Positions 63,097-64,000 of a DNA stretch of 64,000 bases are shown here, piece after piece. Each line of letters starts with the position of its first letter. The stretch's first letter is position 1. Position numbers and translations under genes: made by a program. Source of the DNA: Neodontobutis hainanensis (taxonomy: Eukaryota > Chordata > Actinopteri > Gobiiformes > Odontobutidae). The notes beneath the pieces were generated by a model. It worked only from the letters and a program-made list of their open reading frames with translations, did not search any database and was not told where the DNA came from. The stretch lies in assembly GCA_024349245.1 (NCBI GenBank), contig JALDNG010000020.1, forward strand, positions 4,915,001-4,979,000, given 5' to 3'.

Positions 63097-63224
63097 TCAC
63101 TGGTATTGGAGGTAGTTCTTGAGAGTCTGCGGCAGCGGCAGTGTGTCGATGTGATGGATGCGGTCCCTGCCCAGAGCCAGGCGGGCCACTCGCCTGCACA
63201 GGTCCATGAGGGGAAGGGGCTCCG
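63097..63224 (-). CDS. spsb4: SPRY domain and SOCS box protein 4, last coding exon (SOCS box)
   Basis: SPSB proteins use an N-terminal SPRY domain to pick substrates and a C-terminal SOCS box to recruit elongin B/C and cullin-5 for ubiquitination. On the minus strand an acceptor (tctcccatcacag|CGGAGCC) opens an exon reading EPLPLMDLCRRVARLALGR, DRIHHIDTLPLPQTLKNYL and QYQ, then TGA (63099-63097). This is a complete SOCS box: the BC-box LMDLCRRVARLAL and a cullin-box-like LPLPQTLKNYL. The ending LKNYLQYQ matches SPSB4 as I recall it; SPSB1 ends LKAYLLYQ. The phase (two bases completing a Pro codon) matches the DPEPLPLMDLC of the family. The SPRY-coding exon lies beyond the right edge. The gene is convergent with clstn2. 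Confidence 0.9.
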
Positions 63225-64000
63225 CTGTGATGGGAGACGAGAGGAGACAGAAGTTAGCACCCAAATGCTAATATGACCTTCAGGGAGTTGTATGCAATGA
63301 CTTTCCATAATATTGTCATCACAGGGTTCCCACTCTTTTACAAAATCATTTCCCAGGCCCTTTTTTGACCATTTTGTGACACATTTTCTCTTTAACTGTC
63401 ACCTAATTTATGACCACGTTTTATTCCCCTCTCTTTTTTTAATCAATTACTTCCAAAGTGACATTTTCCACTGAAGTTTTTTTCCACCCGCTCTGTGGAA
63501 AAAGCCGACAGGACAAAAGTGCCCATCATGATTCTGAAAGCAATTCTATGTTAACTCGCCTGAACCGTTGCTTCTACTAAATCTTTTACAAGCTACGCCA
63601 TAGACTAAGACATTACGCACAAAGAAATAAGCCAATCTGACAAGTCAGCTTAGTTATAGGTTGTTTTGGTGACTAAACACACTTTGCGCCAGAAATAGTA
63701 GCTTGATTATTCATCTATTTTCTTGTTTTTTGTCTCAGGGAAGAAATAGAAAATGTAATAGAAGTTAGATTGTGGGTCAGTTTTTATACAGAACTTTGTT
63801 GGTGCACATGTAAAGTAGTCCTTTTTAAATCAAAACAACTGCGTGTGACATTTAAAGACAATTTCAGAAAACCAAGAAGCATTTGACCTAAACTGCTTTA
63901 TTTTATCTCTGAGGGTAACGTACACTGATGCCGTCTTGCTCTTGTTTTGTATTGGCATATATTATTTTTAAATATATACATTTAAACCTTTTTAGGTTAG
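63225..64000 (-). other. spsb4 intron (partial)
   Basis: Sequence upstream (in gene direction) of the spsb4 last exon. It begins at the exon with the acceptor and a pyrimidine-rich tract. I see no exon, repeat or RNA gene in it; the SPRY-coding exon must lie beyond 64000. Confidence 0.6.

Overview
This is a stretch of vertebrate nuclear DNA, most probably from a ray-finned (teleost) fish. The coding signal is split into short exons with GT-AG introns and phase-consistent junctions. The introns and intergenic DNA are AT-rich and carry long (TG)n microsatellites, tRNA-derived SINE copies of kinds common in teleosts (including one resembling zebrafish DANA) and a truncated L2-type LINE. Nothing bacterial, phage-like, CRISPR-like or operon-like is visible.

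From 1 to about 52.1 kb the window is the 3' two-thirds of a calsyntenin gene on the + strand, best matched to calsyntenin-2 (clstn2). Twelve coding exons between 11180 and 50015 join in frame to about 694 residues. They cover the LNS/laminin-G-like domain, the membrane-proximal ectodomain, one transmembrane helix and an acidic cytoplasmic tail ending in a stop at 50013-50015. The signal peptide and cadherin repeats (roughly 260 residues by comparison with the human protein) must lie to the left. A 3' UTR of about 2 kb with several AATAAA signals follows. Introns here range from 130 bp to 15.2 kb.

From about 52.1 to 62 kb I see no gene, only SINE-type fragments, two notable inverted repeats and unremarkable sequence. 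At the right edge the last coding exon of a second gene lies on the - strand (63097-63224). It encodes a complete SOCS box whose C-terminus matches SPSB4 (SPRY domain and SOCS box protein 4). The two genes are convergent, and both human orthologues sit in 3q23, which supports both identifications.

The most interesting items are: loss of the acidic residues around both tryptophans of the calsyntenin tail that normally bind kinesin light chain; a 30-copy, 20/21-bp CpG-bearing minisatellite in the intron before the transmembrane exon; a 634-bp interrupted (TG)n tract; a pair of complementary C-run and G-run tracts in one intron; and a 20-bp perfect palindrome between the genes. I found no evidence of an undescribed multi-gene system. 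The long open frames over the simple repeats are artefacts.
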